DNA from: a virus
Virus record (IMG/VR): IMGVR_UViG_3300021185_002216
Location: 1 to 47,128 of that record
Strand: one strand, 5' to 3'
Length of the DNA stretch: 47,128 bases
In this document: piece after piece, positions 9,423 to 17,807 of the stretch
How the letters are laid out: every line of letters begins with the position of its first letter
Numbering within the stretch: position 1 is the first letter of the stretch
Program-made: the position numbers and the translations under genes
The notes under the pieces: model-generated
The model's database searches: none
Seen by the model: only the letters and a program-made list of their open reading frames with translations
Told to the model about the DNA's origin: nothing

Positions 9423-9960
9423 TAGTCTGGATACCTTTCCATCAGTTCTTCTAGCTCACTCTTTGCTAGGGGCGGCGGCTCCCCTCCAGAATGAAACTCT
9501 GCAAACCCATCAAGCGCTAGAATAAACTCTTGCAAACTCATGTCCCAAAACTCACTTGGCGATAGGCCCATTTTGCCGATGCCGGTTTTGATCCAAGTAT
9601 CCCAAGGAAGTTCTTCTAAGCGCTCGCCGCCTCCTGTTCGTTTCCCTCATTATCATTTCCTGTGATAATAAAGGTAATCACTTCCGCAACCGCTGTCAGC
9701 GAACCCGTAAGGCCCGCTTCCCAAACTAGCTTTTGCACATCTTTATCTTTAAGATCATCGCCGCTTGAGCGCAGAACAGGCGTAAGGAAAGCAACCATAT
9801 CGGCCGTTGTCATATCCCCGCCTTGCAACGTGTTGGCCAGCTTAAGGATGCTTTTGCCTATGCCGACTTCCATCCGCATAATAACATCCATATTGATCTT
9901 GCAGTTAAACGTCTGCCCCGCCATCTCTAGGCGTAGCTCTCCGCGTTTTGGGTTTGTCAC
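9422..9960 (-). CDS. Tail assembly chaperone, -1 frameshift fusion product (G-GT type)
   Basis: The zero frame runs from GTG 9960 to the slippery heptamer at 9646-9640. After a -1 shift the frame stays open to TAA at 9424-9422, giving about 107 + 72 residues. The shifted part reads LPWDTWIKTGIGKMGLSPSE then FWDMSLQEF, which matches the small GTA/phage TAC family (Pro-Ser-Glu-Phe-Trp motif). It has no start codon with a ribosome site of its own. Zero-frame and fused products would bind the tape measure protein during tail assembly, as lambda gpG and gpGT do. The shift is inferred from sequence. Confidence 0.75.
9616..9960 (-). CDS. Tail assembly chaperone, zero-frame product (GTA gp10-like)
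   Basis: A 114-aa product. The GTG at 9960 is preferred over upstream ATGs because a GGAGG lies 7 bases before it. The resulting N-terminus (VTNPKRGELRLEMAGQ) matches the NPxRGE start of GTA-type tail assembly chaperones. The protein is helical and acidic at the end (GNDNEGNEQEAASA). It precedes the tape measure gene and overlaps the upstream gene by 56 bases. Its 3' end carries the frameshift site. Confidence 0.8.
   Translation of the reverse strand: MTNPKRGELRLEMAGQTFNCKINMDVIMRMEVGIGKSILKLANTLQGGDMTTADMVAFLTPVLRSSGDDLKDKDVQKLVWEAGLTGSLTAVAEVITFIITGNDNEGNEQEAASA
9640..9646 (-). other. Programmed -1 frameshift slippery site GGGAAAC
   Basis: On the minus strand the codons GAG GGA AAC contain GGGAAAC in the X-XXY-YYZ phase needed for a -1 slip. 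The lambda G-GT site is GGGAAAG. The -1 frame has TAA and TGA just upstream, so it cannot be entered earlier. It is open for 72 codons downstream and encodes a recognisable chaperone domain. Confidence 0.78.
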
Positions 9961-10165
9961 TCTTGACCTCCATTGCTTCAAAGTGAAAAACCTCACCCCT
10001 GTTTAACCAATCGGTCAGGGATGAGGCCTTATAGGTTTTGCCATCTGCCTTAAACGTATCGCCAGCCTCCAAGCCAGAGGCGCAGGGAACGGAAAAGGTG
10101 TTTTGCTTACGGTGGGCCGAGAAAGTGTTTTCACCGACCTCTACGGACGTATTTTGCCAGCCCAT
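9905..10165 (-). CDS. Hypothetical protein in tail module
   Basis: An 86-aa protein between the tail tube gene and the chaperone. It has a compact strand-rich middle (GLEAGDTFKADGKTYKASSL) and a basic, charged C-terminus. I do not recognise the family. The position suggests a tail completion or neck-related role. The last 56 bases overlap the chaperone gene. Confidence 0.6.
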   Translation of the reverse strand: MGWQNTSVEVGENTFSAHRKQNTFSVPCASGLEAGDTFKADGKTYKASSLTDWLNRGEVFHFEAMEVKSDKPKTRRATPRDGGADV

Positions 10166-10175
10166 TCATAACTCC

Positions 10176-10595
10176 TTACGAGAATGCAACCGCGCCAGAG
10201 CTTTCCAGCGTGATAGAGTAAGTCATCTCACCGTTGTACTCACCGGCATACTCCAAAGTCGTAATCTGGAACTTGCCTTGATAGGTGCCAAGGTCAGGCA
10301 AAACGATTTCAAAGTTTGGGATATTTGCCCCGCCGAAAGCGCCCTGCAAAGTTTGCTCTGAGGTTGCGTCAGTGAAAACACCAGAACCAGAAATCGAGAC
10401 GCTTTCCACGCCAGCGTCTGCAAGAAGAGCTCTCGCGTTACCGCTGTCCTTTGTGGTAACGTCAATCGTTTCTTGGTTAAGGCTGATTGATGTTGAACGC
10501 AAACCACCGACTGTGGTGTAAGTATCAGATGCCGCCGCAGCCGCAGCGCTTGCACCGATTTTTAATAGTAGGGCTGAACCTTTTTGAGCCGCCAT
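10176..10595 (-). CDS. Major tail (tube) protein
   Basis: A 139-aa protein with the features of TP901-1/GTA-type tail tube proteins: GLRSTSISLNQETIDVTTKD near the N-terminus, a central VSISGSGVFTD, and a strand-rich end. It lies between the tail terminator and tail chaperone genes, the standard position. It should polymerise as hexameric rings around the tape measure. Confidence 0.88.
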   Translation of the reverse strand: MAAQKGSALLLKIGASAAAAAASDTYTTVGGLRSTSISLNQETIDVTTKDSGNARALLADAGVESVSISGSGVFTDATSEQTLQGAFGGANIPNFEIVLPDLGTYQGKFQITTLEYAGEYNGEMTYSITLESSGAVAFS

Positions 10596-10606
10596 GTTTT
10601 ATCTCC

Positions 10607-11359
10607 TTAGCTATCAAACACAACGGCGCGGAACCTCATAACCCCGTGCCGTGTTATACCGTCATTTTCTGCTAGTGTCGTAGCGAACTCTTGCCGCATA
10701 TTCACCAACGATGCTCCGCTCACAGTTATAGCAGAGTTATGCAACAAAGAATAGACCGATTGCATAATCTCTTTTATCTCACGCCGACCACGATACTGTG
10801 ACCAAGCGTGAACCGTAAGCGTGTGCTCAACGCCATCTAGCGTTTTGCTGCCATTATTCACGGCGGTTTCCTCGCCAAGAATTACATATGGGTAGACCGT
10901 TTGCTCAGGAACGTCATCATAAACCGGCACGTTCACAGGCGTTGGGGCCGCTGTTATTGTAAGCTGACCGCCCATGCCGCTGTGATTTGCGCAATAATAA
11001 TAGAGCGTGTCGGGTGCCCCGTTTGCAACCGTGATCAAGCTGTAAGAGCCAGCGTTGCCCGCCGTGCCGTAATGCGTGACGCCGGTTGTGTACTGAGATC
11101 CGCCCCCGTGGGTGCCATCGCTAGTGGTTGAGAAGTAAAACGGATGGGAGTTATTGCTGCCAGCATCCTGTTTAAACTTATAGGTTGAGCCTCGCTTAAG
11201 GGTAAGGGTCGGGGTCTGTGCCCCGTCGATGTAAAACTTACCGCCTTCAACCGTTACCGTATATTCCACGCTCTCGTTGCCGCTGCCACTAATGCCCCTG
11301 ACGCTTCCATTCATGTGTGCGTAAACTGCTTTTTGAAGTTCCCAAGAATGTAAAGCCAT
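10607..11359 (-). CDS. Tail terminator (DUF3168-like) with inserted cupredoxin-like domain
   Basis: A 250-aa protein. The first 25 residues (LQKAVYAHMNGS) and residues 142-250 (VPVYDDVPEQTVYPYVILGE onward) form a typical DUF3168 tail-completion protein, which is normally about 130 aa. Between them, at about residues 31-136, lies a beta-rich domain with His72 (SHPFYF) and CANHSGM containing Cys123, His126 and Met129. This His + Cys-x2-His-x2-Met set equals the type-1 copper ligands of amicyanin-like cupredoxins. The host protein role is tail-tube closure. The insert may be a decoration that binds copper. Whether it binds metal is unknown. Confidence 0.8.
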   Translation of the reverse strand: MALHSWELQKAVYAHMNGSVRGISGSGNESVEYTVTVEGGKFYIDGAQTPTLTLKRGSTYKFKQDAGSNNSHPFYFSTTSDGTHGGGSQYTTGVTHYGTAGNAGSYSLITVANGAPDTLYYYCANHSGMGGQLTITAAPTPVNVPVYDDVPEQTVYPYVILGEETAVNNGSKTLDGVEHTLTVHAWSQYRGRREIKEIMQSVYSLLHNSAITVSGASLVNMRQEFATTLAENDGITRHGVMRFRAVVFDS

Positions 11360-11784
11360 TACACACCACTCGATTTAAGGCGGGCAAACAAGCGGATGAT
11401 GTTCCTACGGTTTGCCTCTAATGCCGGTTGCAAGTATGGTCTGGCCCTCATCTTTGACGTTCCAAACTCAAGATAACCAGAATAGTCGGCACGACTTTCA
11501 ACATCTGCCCCCAACCCATCAGGGTCGATCTGCAAAAATATATTGGAAACAAGAAAGCCCGTATCAGTGTTGGGCGGTTGTCCTTCTGCAGATGCCGTGT
11601 GCGTTCTTCTGGGCTTATACTTTTGATAGGTTTTACCGCCGCCTGAGTTTTGTTGAATGCTTTGCTTGGCTTCATTCATAACCATCTGCCCGCCAGCGCC
11701 AATGATTTGCTTGAGCTTTGCGTTATATTTAGCCGTGACGCCCTTAACCTTGCTCTGTCGGGTAACTGTAACACTCGTTTTCAC
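11359..11784 (-). CDS. HK97 gp10-like neck protein
   Basis: A 141-aa basic protein with the pattern of HK97 gp10/head-tail joining proteins: an N-terminal helix, IIGAGGQMVMNEAKQSI, a flexible Arg/Lys-rich loop, and the C-terminal YSGYLEFGTSKMRARPYLQP that is characteristic of the family. Its start overlaps the stop of the head-tail adaptor gene and its stop abuts the tail terminator gene. Confidence 0.87.
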   Translation of the reverse strand: MKTSVTVTRQSKVKGVTAKYNAKLKQIIGAGGQMVMNEAKQSIQQNSGGGKTYQKYKPRRTHTASAEGQPPNTDTGFLVSNIFLQIDPDGLGADVESRADYSGYLEFGTSKMRARPYLQPALEANRRNIIRLFARLKSSGV

Positions 11785-12134
11785 GTTGGCACCCCTTCCT
11801 CACAAGAAAGTTCCATAAACCTAAAACGGTTGTCCACGTTTATGACGCCAGTAATATTGAAGGTTCTAGTGGTCGTAACGCCTTCGTGTGCGTAGGTCTG
11901 CACCAGCCGGTTCTTTGTGGTTACGCCCTTACGATACCTAATGCGGACCTTAAGCTTTGTGACATCACGCATCTGATTGTCGCGTCCAAAAACACTTTCC
12001 GCAGAGTTTTCTGGGGTGATGTCAGCATAAACGTCAGCAACCTTAGCCCATGTAAGGGCTGCGCCGCCGCCGCTATCGGCTGCTCTGGTGGCGCTTTGTA
12101 TCTGCACCTTGTATCGCATTGCCCCGATAGCCAT
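11781..12134 (-). CDS. Head-tail adaptor (Phage_H_T_join-like)
   Basis: A 117-aa protein with a beta-barrel-like pattern (VQIQSATRAADSGGGAALTW; VADVYADITPENSAE) typical of the SPP1 gp16/head-tail joining family. It lies between the gp6-like connector and the gp10-like neck protein, the order found in HK97-like phages and GTAs. It overlaps both neighbours by 1-4 bases. Confidence 0.86.
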   Translation of the reverse strand: MAIGAMRYKVQIQSATRAADSGGGAALTWAKVADVYADITPENSAESVFGRDNQMRDVTKLKVRIRYRKGVTTKNRLVQTYAHEGVTTTRTFNITGVINVDNRFRFMELSCEEGVPT

Positions 12135-12808
12135 TAGCCGATGCCAGACCGAACTAGGGTGCCGTAGGGTGATGATCCAAACCGCATGATTTGATATGGC
12201 TGTAGAAGCTGGGTCAAAACCTTTGGGGGTTGGGGCGGCGGGAACCGCTCGAAGTCGCCACGGTGCTCGTAAAGGAAAGCAGTATATTGCAGCATGGCCA
12301 CCCTAATCGGCTCTGGAACAAGCTGTGGTGTCGCCCCATACCCTGCATCATAAGTAATCTTTAACCCGTTAGCCGCTCGCAAGCTGGTCGGGTAACTGCC
12401 CCCATCACGCAAGACAATCCGCGCAGGGCTCCGCACGGTGTCAACGTAATAGTTTGACGCCGCCCATGTGTGCTCGGTGTCATCATCTGTAAAATATTTA
12501 ATGTTTGCCACGCTAATCGCAGGGGCTAACGCAAGCTCAATGAAATTTTGATAGTTGACTATGTTAGGGCCAGTTTTCCAACCTTCCCAAAGCGGCTGTT
12601 CCACCTCGGAAAATGCGTCGAGGTATTGCGCAACCGTGCGTGTGATTAAGGCCCGACCAGTATAGTTTTCGGCCCATATCCGCGCAGCCAAAACATAAGC
12701 CCGCACCTGTGCATCATCAACATCATCATCAAGGCGTAGGTGTTCACGCGCTTCTATACGGCTGATAGGCTCAACGGCTGGGCCTGTGACTTCTTCCAAA
12801 CCTGACAT
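12134..12808 (-). CDS. Head-tail connector protein (gp6-like)
   Basis: A 224-aa protein. The N-terminal half (ISRIEAREHLRLDDDVDDAQ followed by VRAYVLAARIWAENYTGRAL) is the standard signature of HK97 gp6/GTA connector proteins. The middle and end (YYVDTVRSPARIVLRDGGSY; VAMLQYTAFLYEHRGD) fit the same family. It forms the ring below the portal. Confidence 0.9.
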   Translation of the reverse strand: MSGLEEVTGPAVEPISRIEAREHLRLDDDVDDAQVRAYVLAARIWAENYTGRALITRTVAQYLDAFSEVEQPLWEGWKTGPNIVNYQNFIELALAPAISVANIKYFTDDDTEHTWAASNYYVDTVRSPARIVLRDGGSYPTSLRAANGLKITYDAGYGATPQLVPEPIRVAMLQYTAFLYEHRGDFERFPPPQPPKVLTQLLQPYQIMRFGSSPYGTLVRSGIG

Positions 12809-12828
12809 GGCCTATTCCCTTTGTCTGC

Positions 12829-13047
12829 CTACGCTTTTTTCTTTGCGCGGGGCTTTGCCTTTGTTTCTTCTGGGCCTGCGTTGCCTTGCACCTCAATCGC
12901 TGCGCCCCTTGCAACCATTTCCTTAGCCAATGCCTTCTCCCAAGGCTTGTCCGTTGGTAGTGTTTCACCGGCCATATATTTGCGGGTCTTGGTTCCAGCG
13001 CTATTTGTCTGCCCAACCACGCTGTAAATCATTTTAAATTCAGCCAC
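12829..13047 (-). CDS. Small hypothetical protein after capsid gene
   Basis: A 72-aa protein with a Lys/Ala-rich C-terminal tail (KAKPRAKKKA). It is placed between capsid and connector genes, a slot often used for small head-completion or Rho-domain-like proteins. No catalytic residues are visible. The basic tail could bind DNA. Confidence 0.6.
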   Translation of the reverse strand: MAEFKMIYSVVGQTNSAGTKTRKYMAGETLPTDKPWEKALAKEMVARGAAIEVQGNAGPEETKAKPRAKKKA

Positions 13048-13108
13048 CTTATACTCCCTAAGGGCTAATGTCGGGGGAAACGCCCGTGAAACGCTTCCCC
13101 CTAAGCTT

Positions 13109-14335
13109 TTATGAAGTTGCGTGTTTCAGAACGCGCATAGCTTCGGCAAGAACAACCTCACCACCAACACGCTTGCGAGCGATATAGCGCACAAGACCAG
13201 TCGATGCTTGGCTGTATGGGTCACGCAATACTGACAACGCAACACGATCAACGATCATATACCCGCGACGGAAGTCACCGATGAGAACAGATTTTGCGCC
13301 AGAGGCGGCATCTGCTACATCAGGGGCTTCCACATATGGGGTTCCGATGATTGTGTTTGGCGCACCAGATTGACCTGAGAAACCAGTTTGGAAAATGTAC
13401 TGGCCCGCAGTGTCTTTAAGCTTACGAATGATGCCTAAAGTTGTGCGGTTAAACATCATCGTAGCGTTAGCCGCATACTCTGATTTCAAGCCGTGTACCA
13501 AGTCCATCAGGTTATCAGTTGAGATAGCCGCAGAAGCTGCACCTGTGGCGGTGTGAGCTACAACGTTACCATTGGTGATGCCTGTTGGTTTGTTGGTGCC
13601 GTTGCCTACGATGAAGGCATTGCCCTCAGCCTTAGCAAATTGCTCCGCAAACTCTTGGTTCATTTCCGCTTCCATGTTGAACGCGCTGTCCTCAAGCAAC
13701 TGGCTCGAAATATCGACCAGAGCATAAGCTTCGTGCGTTGGAATGGTTTTTAATGCGGTTGTGTAACCAGTAGTCTCTGAGCGTGTGCCAGTTTCCGCAG
13801 TCCAAGCCGCTGCAAAGTTTGCGGTCTTTTGTGGGATCTCAATCTCTTTTGAGTTTGTTTGGCGCACACGGGCAACAGAGCGAACAGGAGAGATTTCTGT
13901 CACGATCTTAATGATCTCTGCGACATACTCTTCTGGGGCCAAGTTACCGGCGGTAGCTGCTGTTCCAACAGTCAAAGCTTTGGTTTCTTCTGCGTCCAAG
14001 CCTTCTTGGCCTTTGCGCATAAACTTATCCCAAGCTTTCATTGAGAAATCGATTTCCTTTGCTTCAAGGCCAACTGTCGGGCGCTTAAGCATTGTTTCGA
14101 TTCCATCAAGCTTCTCAGCAAAACCTTCGGCGGTCTTTGCTTGCTGAACTAGCTGTTGGTTTGTGTTCTCAAAGCGATCAAGATCGGCTTCGATTTTTGC
14201 AAGCTTAGCCTCAACCATTGGGTCGGCTTCGCCCTTCTTTTCGATCTCTGCAAGGCGCTGATCATTGGTTGCTTTAAATTCCTCGAAAGCACCGTTGATC
14301 CCTTCCAGAAACTTTTTCATATCATTATCTTCCAT
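13109..14335 (-). CDS. Major capsid protein, HK97 fold
   Basis: A 408-aa protein. Residues 1-100 form a charged coiled-coil delta/scaffold domain (IEKKGEADPMVEAKLAKIEA). The HK97 core follows, with family blocks such as LAPEEYVAEIIKIVTEISPV, AYALVDISSQLLEDSAFNME and GNGTNKPTGI, and an ending around RGYMIVDR. The protease encoded just upstream should remove the delta domain during maturation. The ATG at 14335 has an AGAAAGGG upstream. A second ATG at 14320 is possible. Confidence 0.95.
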   Translation of the reverse strand: MEDNDMKKFLEGINGAFEEFKATNDQRLAEIEKKGEADPMVEAKLAKIEADLDRFENTNQQLVQQAKTAEGFAEKLDGIETMLKRPTVGLEAKEIDFSMKAWDKFMRKGQEGLDAEETKALTVGTAATAGNLAPEEYVAEIIKIVTEISPVRSVARVRQTNSKEIEIPQKTANFAAAWTAETGTRSETTGYTTALKTIPTHEAYALVDISSQLLEDSAFNMEAEMNQEFAEQFAKAEGNAFIVGNGTNKPTGITNGNVVAHTATGAASAAISTDNLMDLVHGLKSEYAANATMMFNRTTLGIIRKLKDTAGQYIFQTGFSGQSGAPNTIIGTPYVEAPDVADAASGAKSVLIGDFRRGYMIVDRVALSVLRDPYSQASTGLVRYIARKRVGGEVVLAEAMRVLKHATS

Positions 14336-14356
14336 GATATTTACCCTTTCTGTATG

Positions 14357-15220
14357 TTAGGATTTTAGGATTTTGGTTAAGCGATCAAGCTCACTTACCA
14401 ACTCAGAAGGCATTTCCTGTGCCTCAGCATCCCGCTGACCCAGTGCCTTTGCCACGGCTGACGCCGCAACTTTCGCCTCGCTCCTAGAAAGCTCCCCTGC
14501 ATCCCGCAAGACTTCTTCCCATTCACGGACTGTCCTGTCAGCCTTAACCGCCGAAACCCTAGCTTTGGGGTTCATCGGAAAAGTAACCGCAGAAATTTCC
14601 ATAAGGTCGACCGACTTTAAATAACGCCGCTTACGCTTGTCATCGTAGTCGTAACCCTTTGCATCGACGCGATAACCGATGGAAAGACCATCGATAGCGC
14701 CCATCTTCATAAGCTCATAAACCTCTCGGCCCCGTTGGGTGCCCATTGCTAAGCGGCCTTTTACCTTTAGGCCACGCCGATCCTCGATAATCTCATCAAA
14801 CACCCCAATCGGCTCATCTGGCCGGTGCTGGTAAAGCATCTTTACGGCTCTCGGCCCCTTACGGCCTATCGACTGCGCAAAAGCGCCCTCAACAACCACA
14901 TCGTTCCCAAGGTCTTTGTTACCAAAGATAGAGCCGTAACCACTAAACTCGCCCTTGTCCTCTTGGTCATCCATTGCCTTAATGTCAAACTTGACGTCTA
15001 AGGTGCCATCTTCCATGTTGGCCTCTTGCTCAGCGATGTACTCCTCGACATCGATTTGAGTTTCATCATCTGTCATTTTGCTGCCCTCGTTAAATTGGCT
15101 GATACAAACGGCGATCCTCTGATCTCTGTTTGGGAACTCTGTTATTATTTTATCATCACTGGCGCAACGCCCAAGGAAGGCATCGCGTGTTTCTCCAGAA
15201 TGTGGTTTAGGTAAAGGCAT
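14357..15220 (-). CDS. Prohead protease (HK97 U35 family)
   Basis: A 287-aa protein. The first about 45 residues (LPKPHSGETRDAFLGRCASD; AVCISQFNEG) form a small N-terminal module common in marine phage proteases. The protease domain follows from about residue 75, with YGSIFGNKDLGNDVVVEGAF, a His in YQHRPDEPIG and the Ser in DGLSIGY, the U35 catalytic pair. VDLMEISAVTFPMNPKARV is also diagnostic. The C-terminal helix may be a scaffold. Confidence 0.93.
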   Translation of the reverse strand: MPLPKPHSGETRDAFLGRCASDDKIITEFPNRDQRIAVCISQFNEGSKMTDDETQIDVEEYIAEQEANMEDGTLDVKFDIKAMDDQEDKGEFSGYGSIFGNKDLGNDVVVEGAFAQSIGRKGPRAVKMLYQHRPDEPIGVFDEIIEDRRGLKVKGRLAMGTQRGREVYELMKMGAIDGLSIGYRVDAKGYDYDDKRKRRYLKSVDLMEISAVTFPMNPKARVSAVKADRTVREWEEVLRDAGELSRSEAKVAASAVAKALGQRDAEAQEMPSELVSELDRLTKILKS

Positions 15221-15289
15221 CCCCGCCCTCTATCTAAGTTTGTGCCAATCTAGCATATCTAAAAAGGTTTTTGAACCCGTCAAACAAAA

Positions 15290-15502
15290 TCAATAGACTA
15301 AACCCGCTGGGGTGGGCTCTGGGTCGGGTAATGGCCTGTCGTTAACGATGGCATCCACAACGCTCTCTATCGGCGCTGCTCCCCACTCTGCGCCGCTTAC
15401 AAGGGGCTCTTTGCCAAAGTAGTCTATATAAAGCTGGACCCATTGGTCGTTGTCATCAATCGCCTCGATCCGCTGCCTAAGCTGCACCTTATCCATCTGC
15501 AT
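15290..15502 (-). CDS. Small hypothetical protein
   Basis: A 70-aa acidic protein (MQMDKVQLRQRIEAIDDNDQ) with a Pro-rich end. It starts inside the last codons of the MuF-type gene, with an alternative ATG two codons later, and is followed by the protease gene. I do not recognise the family. Its place in the head operon suggests a head-assembly accessory. Confidence 0.55.
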   Translation of the reverse strand: MQMDKVQLRQRIEAIDDNDQWVQLYIDYFGKEPLVSGAEWGAAPIESVVDAIVNDRPLPDPEPTPAGLVY

Positions 15503-17135
15503 AATCCTTTAGTGCTTTCTCAACGAGAGCAATAGTCTTTGGAAAAAGTTTCCGCGCATATTCTAACTGCGCTTTGTCGTTAAGCAAGGAAAAGATATTG
15601 GCAAAGGTTTCAATGACATCATTGTCTCTACCCTGATAATATTTTTTCCCATGCCCCCAAACCTGCATGTCGGTATGAAAATACCCCTTGGTGGCAGCGT
15701 CCATCATATCAGCGATTGATGTCGCACCAGCCTTCCCGTCCCTTGGTTGCCAGCTTTTATATTTTGTGACCATACCCTTACGCCATCCGCGAGTATATGT
15801 CTTTTCAACGGTCGTATATTCAAACAAATCATCTCTTACTTGTTTTAAAAATTTTATTTTCTCATCTGTTAAAACCACCTGACGTGCGGTTCGCAGCCCC
15901 ATTAGCTCCACATCTGCCTCAAACGCATCTCTAAATTCCCGCTTGGTACTAAACCAAGTCTTACGCGCACGGGTCGCAGTCCCAAGCTCCCAATCAACGT
16001 GATGTCCGTACTCATGCTCTGGGACAACCATTTCCAAGCCAGTTTCAAGCCTACTGCCGCCGCCATAATAAACCCCCTTACCCTTGCCGACTACAATCGT
16101 GTTCGGCTTTGGCAGCTTTTCAACGACCCTCTTTTGTGTGGCGTTTAACCGGCTATCCATCCATTCATTAAAAGCCTTCTTGGTCTTTGCCGTTGCTGGC
16201 TTGCCGAGACTGTTGGCATATACATTCGCGCTGAAATCTATGATGGATGGGGGTGGGGTGGCGTCAACCTCGTTACGGCGGCGTCTGCGGCGGCGGCGGG
16301 GTGGCTCAACTGTTGGCAATGGCGGCGGGGGCGGCGGCTCAAGCTGGTTATCAACATCATCGAACAGCGCATCCTCGTCTGTGAAATAAACAGCGATACA
16401 TCGACAGTTGATATTGTTAGCTGGCCCACCAGAACCATCGTGCGGATAGGCCATATTAACCTCACGCCCGCCAATCCTGATTAAAAACTTTTCGTCTATG
16501 TCCACCTCTTGCCCGTTTGCTTGCGCGTGTGCCGTGCGTGTGCGTCCATCGCTTACCGACACCCAACGCTTTTTCTGGTTTGGTAGGTTAAGCTCACGGG
16601 TCGCTGCATCTGTAGCATAAGAGGCGGCGGCGTGTGTTTCTGTCCTAGCTATGGTTGCGGCCCGCGACCTACCTATAACGCCAGAAGTCTTTTCAATGAT
16701 AAGCTTCGCTGTCTTAGCTACCCCAAGCGCTTCTTTCTCGCCTTGGTTTATTGCCCGCAAGATGCGCCGCTTGGTTGTTGCTGATACAGCCCGCACCTTA
16801 TCAGCGCCCTCACGCTGGTAATAGGTAAACACTAAGTCACCAAACGGGGTCAGCTTGCGGCTATCAAAAACCCTGTTGGCAAATGTTTCGATGACATCAG
16901 TATAGGTTGCGCGGAATATGGTGCTTACGCGGCCCTCTAAGGGGCGCAGGGCGTCATCAACGCTTTCCCGTGCCTGATACTCCGCTGCCGCCTTTTCCCC
17001 GAACTCAGCGAACAGGTTATATAACCGGCTTCGCATACTGCGTTCAAACCCCATCCGCAGGCGGTTTACCTCTCGGATCTCTTTGGCAATGGATACGCGC
17101 TTGCGGCCTTGCTTGATAAAGATAGGAATGTTCAT
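15489..17135 (-). CDS. MuF-type minor head protein fused to HExxH metallopeptidase-like domain
   Basis: A 548-aa protein. Residues 1-255 are a minor head protein with the MuF domain (IARTETHAAASYATDAATRE; WVSVSDGRTRTAHAQANGQE; NINCRCIAVYF). A Pro-rich then poly-Arg linker lies at about 265-295. The rest is a separate domain with VVPEHEYGHHVDWEL, in which His374-Glu375-x2-His378 is a zinc-peptidase HExxH motif. Glu509 in NDVIETFANIF is a candidate third ligand. MuF proteins sit near the portal, and some carry C-terminal effector domains. The peptidase-like part may be packaged and delivered, or act in head maturation. Activity is inferred from motifs. Confidence 0.85.
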   Translation of the reverse strand: MNIPIFIKQGRKRVSIAKEIREVNRLRMGFERSMRSRLYNLFAEFGEKAAAEYQARESVDDALRPLEGRVSTIFRATYTDVIETFANRVFDSRKLTPFGDLVFTYYQREGADKVRAVSATTKRRILRAINQGEKEALGVAKTAKLIIEKTSGVIGRSRAATIARTETHAAASYATDAATRELNLPNQKKRWVSVSDGRTRTAHAQANGQEVDIDEKFLIRIGGREVNMAYPHDGSGGPANNINCRCIAVYFTDEDALFDDVDNQLEPPPPPPLPTVEPPRRRRRRRRNEVDATPPPSIIDFSANVYANSLGKPATAKTKKAFNEWMDSRLNATQKRVVEKLPKPNTIVVGKGKGVYYGGGSRLETGLEMVVPEHEYGHHVDWELGTATRARKTWFSTKREFRDAFEADVELMGLRTARQVVLTDEKIKFLKQVRDDLFEYTTVEKTYTRGWRKGMVTKYKSWQPRDGKAGATSIADMMDAATKGYFHTDMQVWGHGKKYYQGRDNDVIETFANIFSLLNDKAQLEYARKLFPKTIALVEKALKDYADG

Positions 17136-17182
17136 GCCCCTTTATAGCATCAAAACTTTTTCTTCTCTACACCCGAATAAAA

Positions 17183-17238
17183 GTAAATAAACTATTTACA
17201 GCTAATCTAGCTCACGTTATGAAAGCTGTATTAGCAAC
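17183..17238 (+). promoter_or_regulatory. Early promoter P1 with palindromic element
   Basis: The inverted repeat GTAAATA-AAC-TATTTAC (17183-17199) runs into the -35 TTTACA (17195-17200). A 17-base spacer leads to TATGAA (17218-17223), and the leader motif TAGCAAC is at 17232-17238, followed by AAGGAGG and ATG 17257. The same architecture occurs at four other places. Confidence 0.82.
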
Positions 17239-17256
17239 CCCAAGGAGGAACCCCAA

Positions 17257-17802
17257 ATGACAGCTTTTACTCAAAAAGAACTCTTAATGCTCGGCGCATT
17301 TGCCAAAGCTTGCAAAGAAACAAACGGTGCAGAAACTTACCAAGAGCTTAAAGATGACAACATGTCAGCAATGAACGCTAATGACCTTGGTGACGAGCTC
17401 GGATGGTCCAAGCAATCTATCGGCGGCGTTATGCAAGCGCTGGCCAAGAAAAACGCAATCACCGATAGCGGCGAAAGCGCCCGTGGCTCAACATTAAACG
17501 ACTGGTATCTAAACGACTATAACGAAGATGCCTGTGAGGCAGCGTTTATCGCAATGCGCGACAATGCACCTGTCGAGCCAACGCCAGCCATCGACTACAC
17601 CTTAAAAGGTTACCTCGTATCCATCTCTCCTAAAAAAGAATATGCAAAAGGCGTTTTTCCAAAATATAGCTATAAGCTTCTCGCCCACTCAAACAACGAT
17701 GCAAAAAAGCGGGCTAGAGTTTTACTTCGCAACGATGACCCAACCCTTGCAAGCGGCCTTGACTTTGGCGCTATCAAATACCGCGCCAAGCGGGCCGCAT
17801 AA
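17257..17802 (+). CDS. Putative winged-helix DNA-binding protein embedded in late operon
   Basis: A 181-aa protein on the strand opposite to the surrounding head genes. Residues 40-75 (NDLGDELGWSKQSIGGVMQA) look like a helix-turn-helix of MarR/winged-helix type. The C-terminal half is basic (NNDAKKRARVLLRNDD; KYRAKRAA). It has its own promoter of the early type and its own terminator. It could be the regulator that reads the palindromes, or an anti-host factor. This is inference, as no close family is recognised. Confidence 0.75.
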   Translation: MTAFTQKELLMLGAFAKACKETNGAETYQELKDDNMSAMNANDLGDELGWSKQSIGGVMQALAKKNAITDSGESARGSTLNDWYLNDYNEDACEAAFIAMRDNAPVEPTPAIDYTLKGYLVSISPKKEYAKGVFPKYSYKLLAHSNNDAKKRARVLLRNDDPTLASGLDFGAIKYRAKRAA

Positions 17803-17807
17803 CCGGC

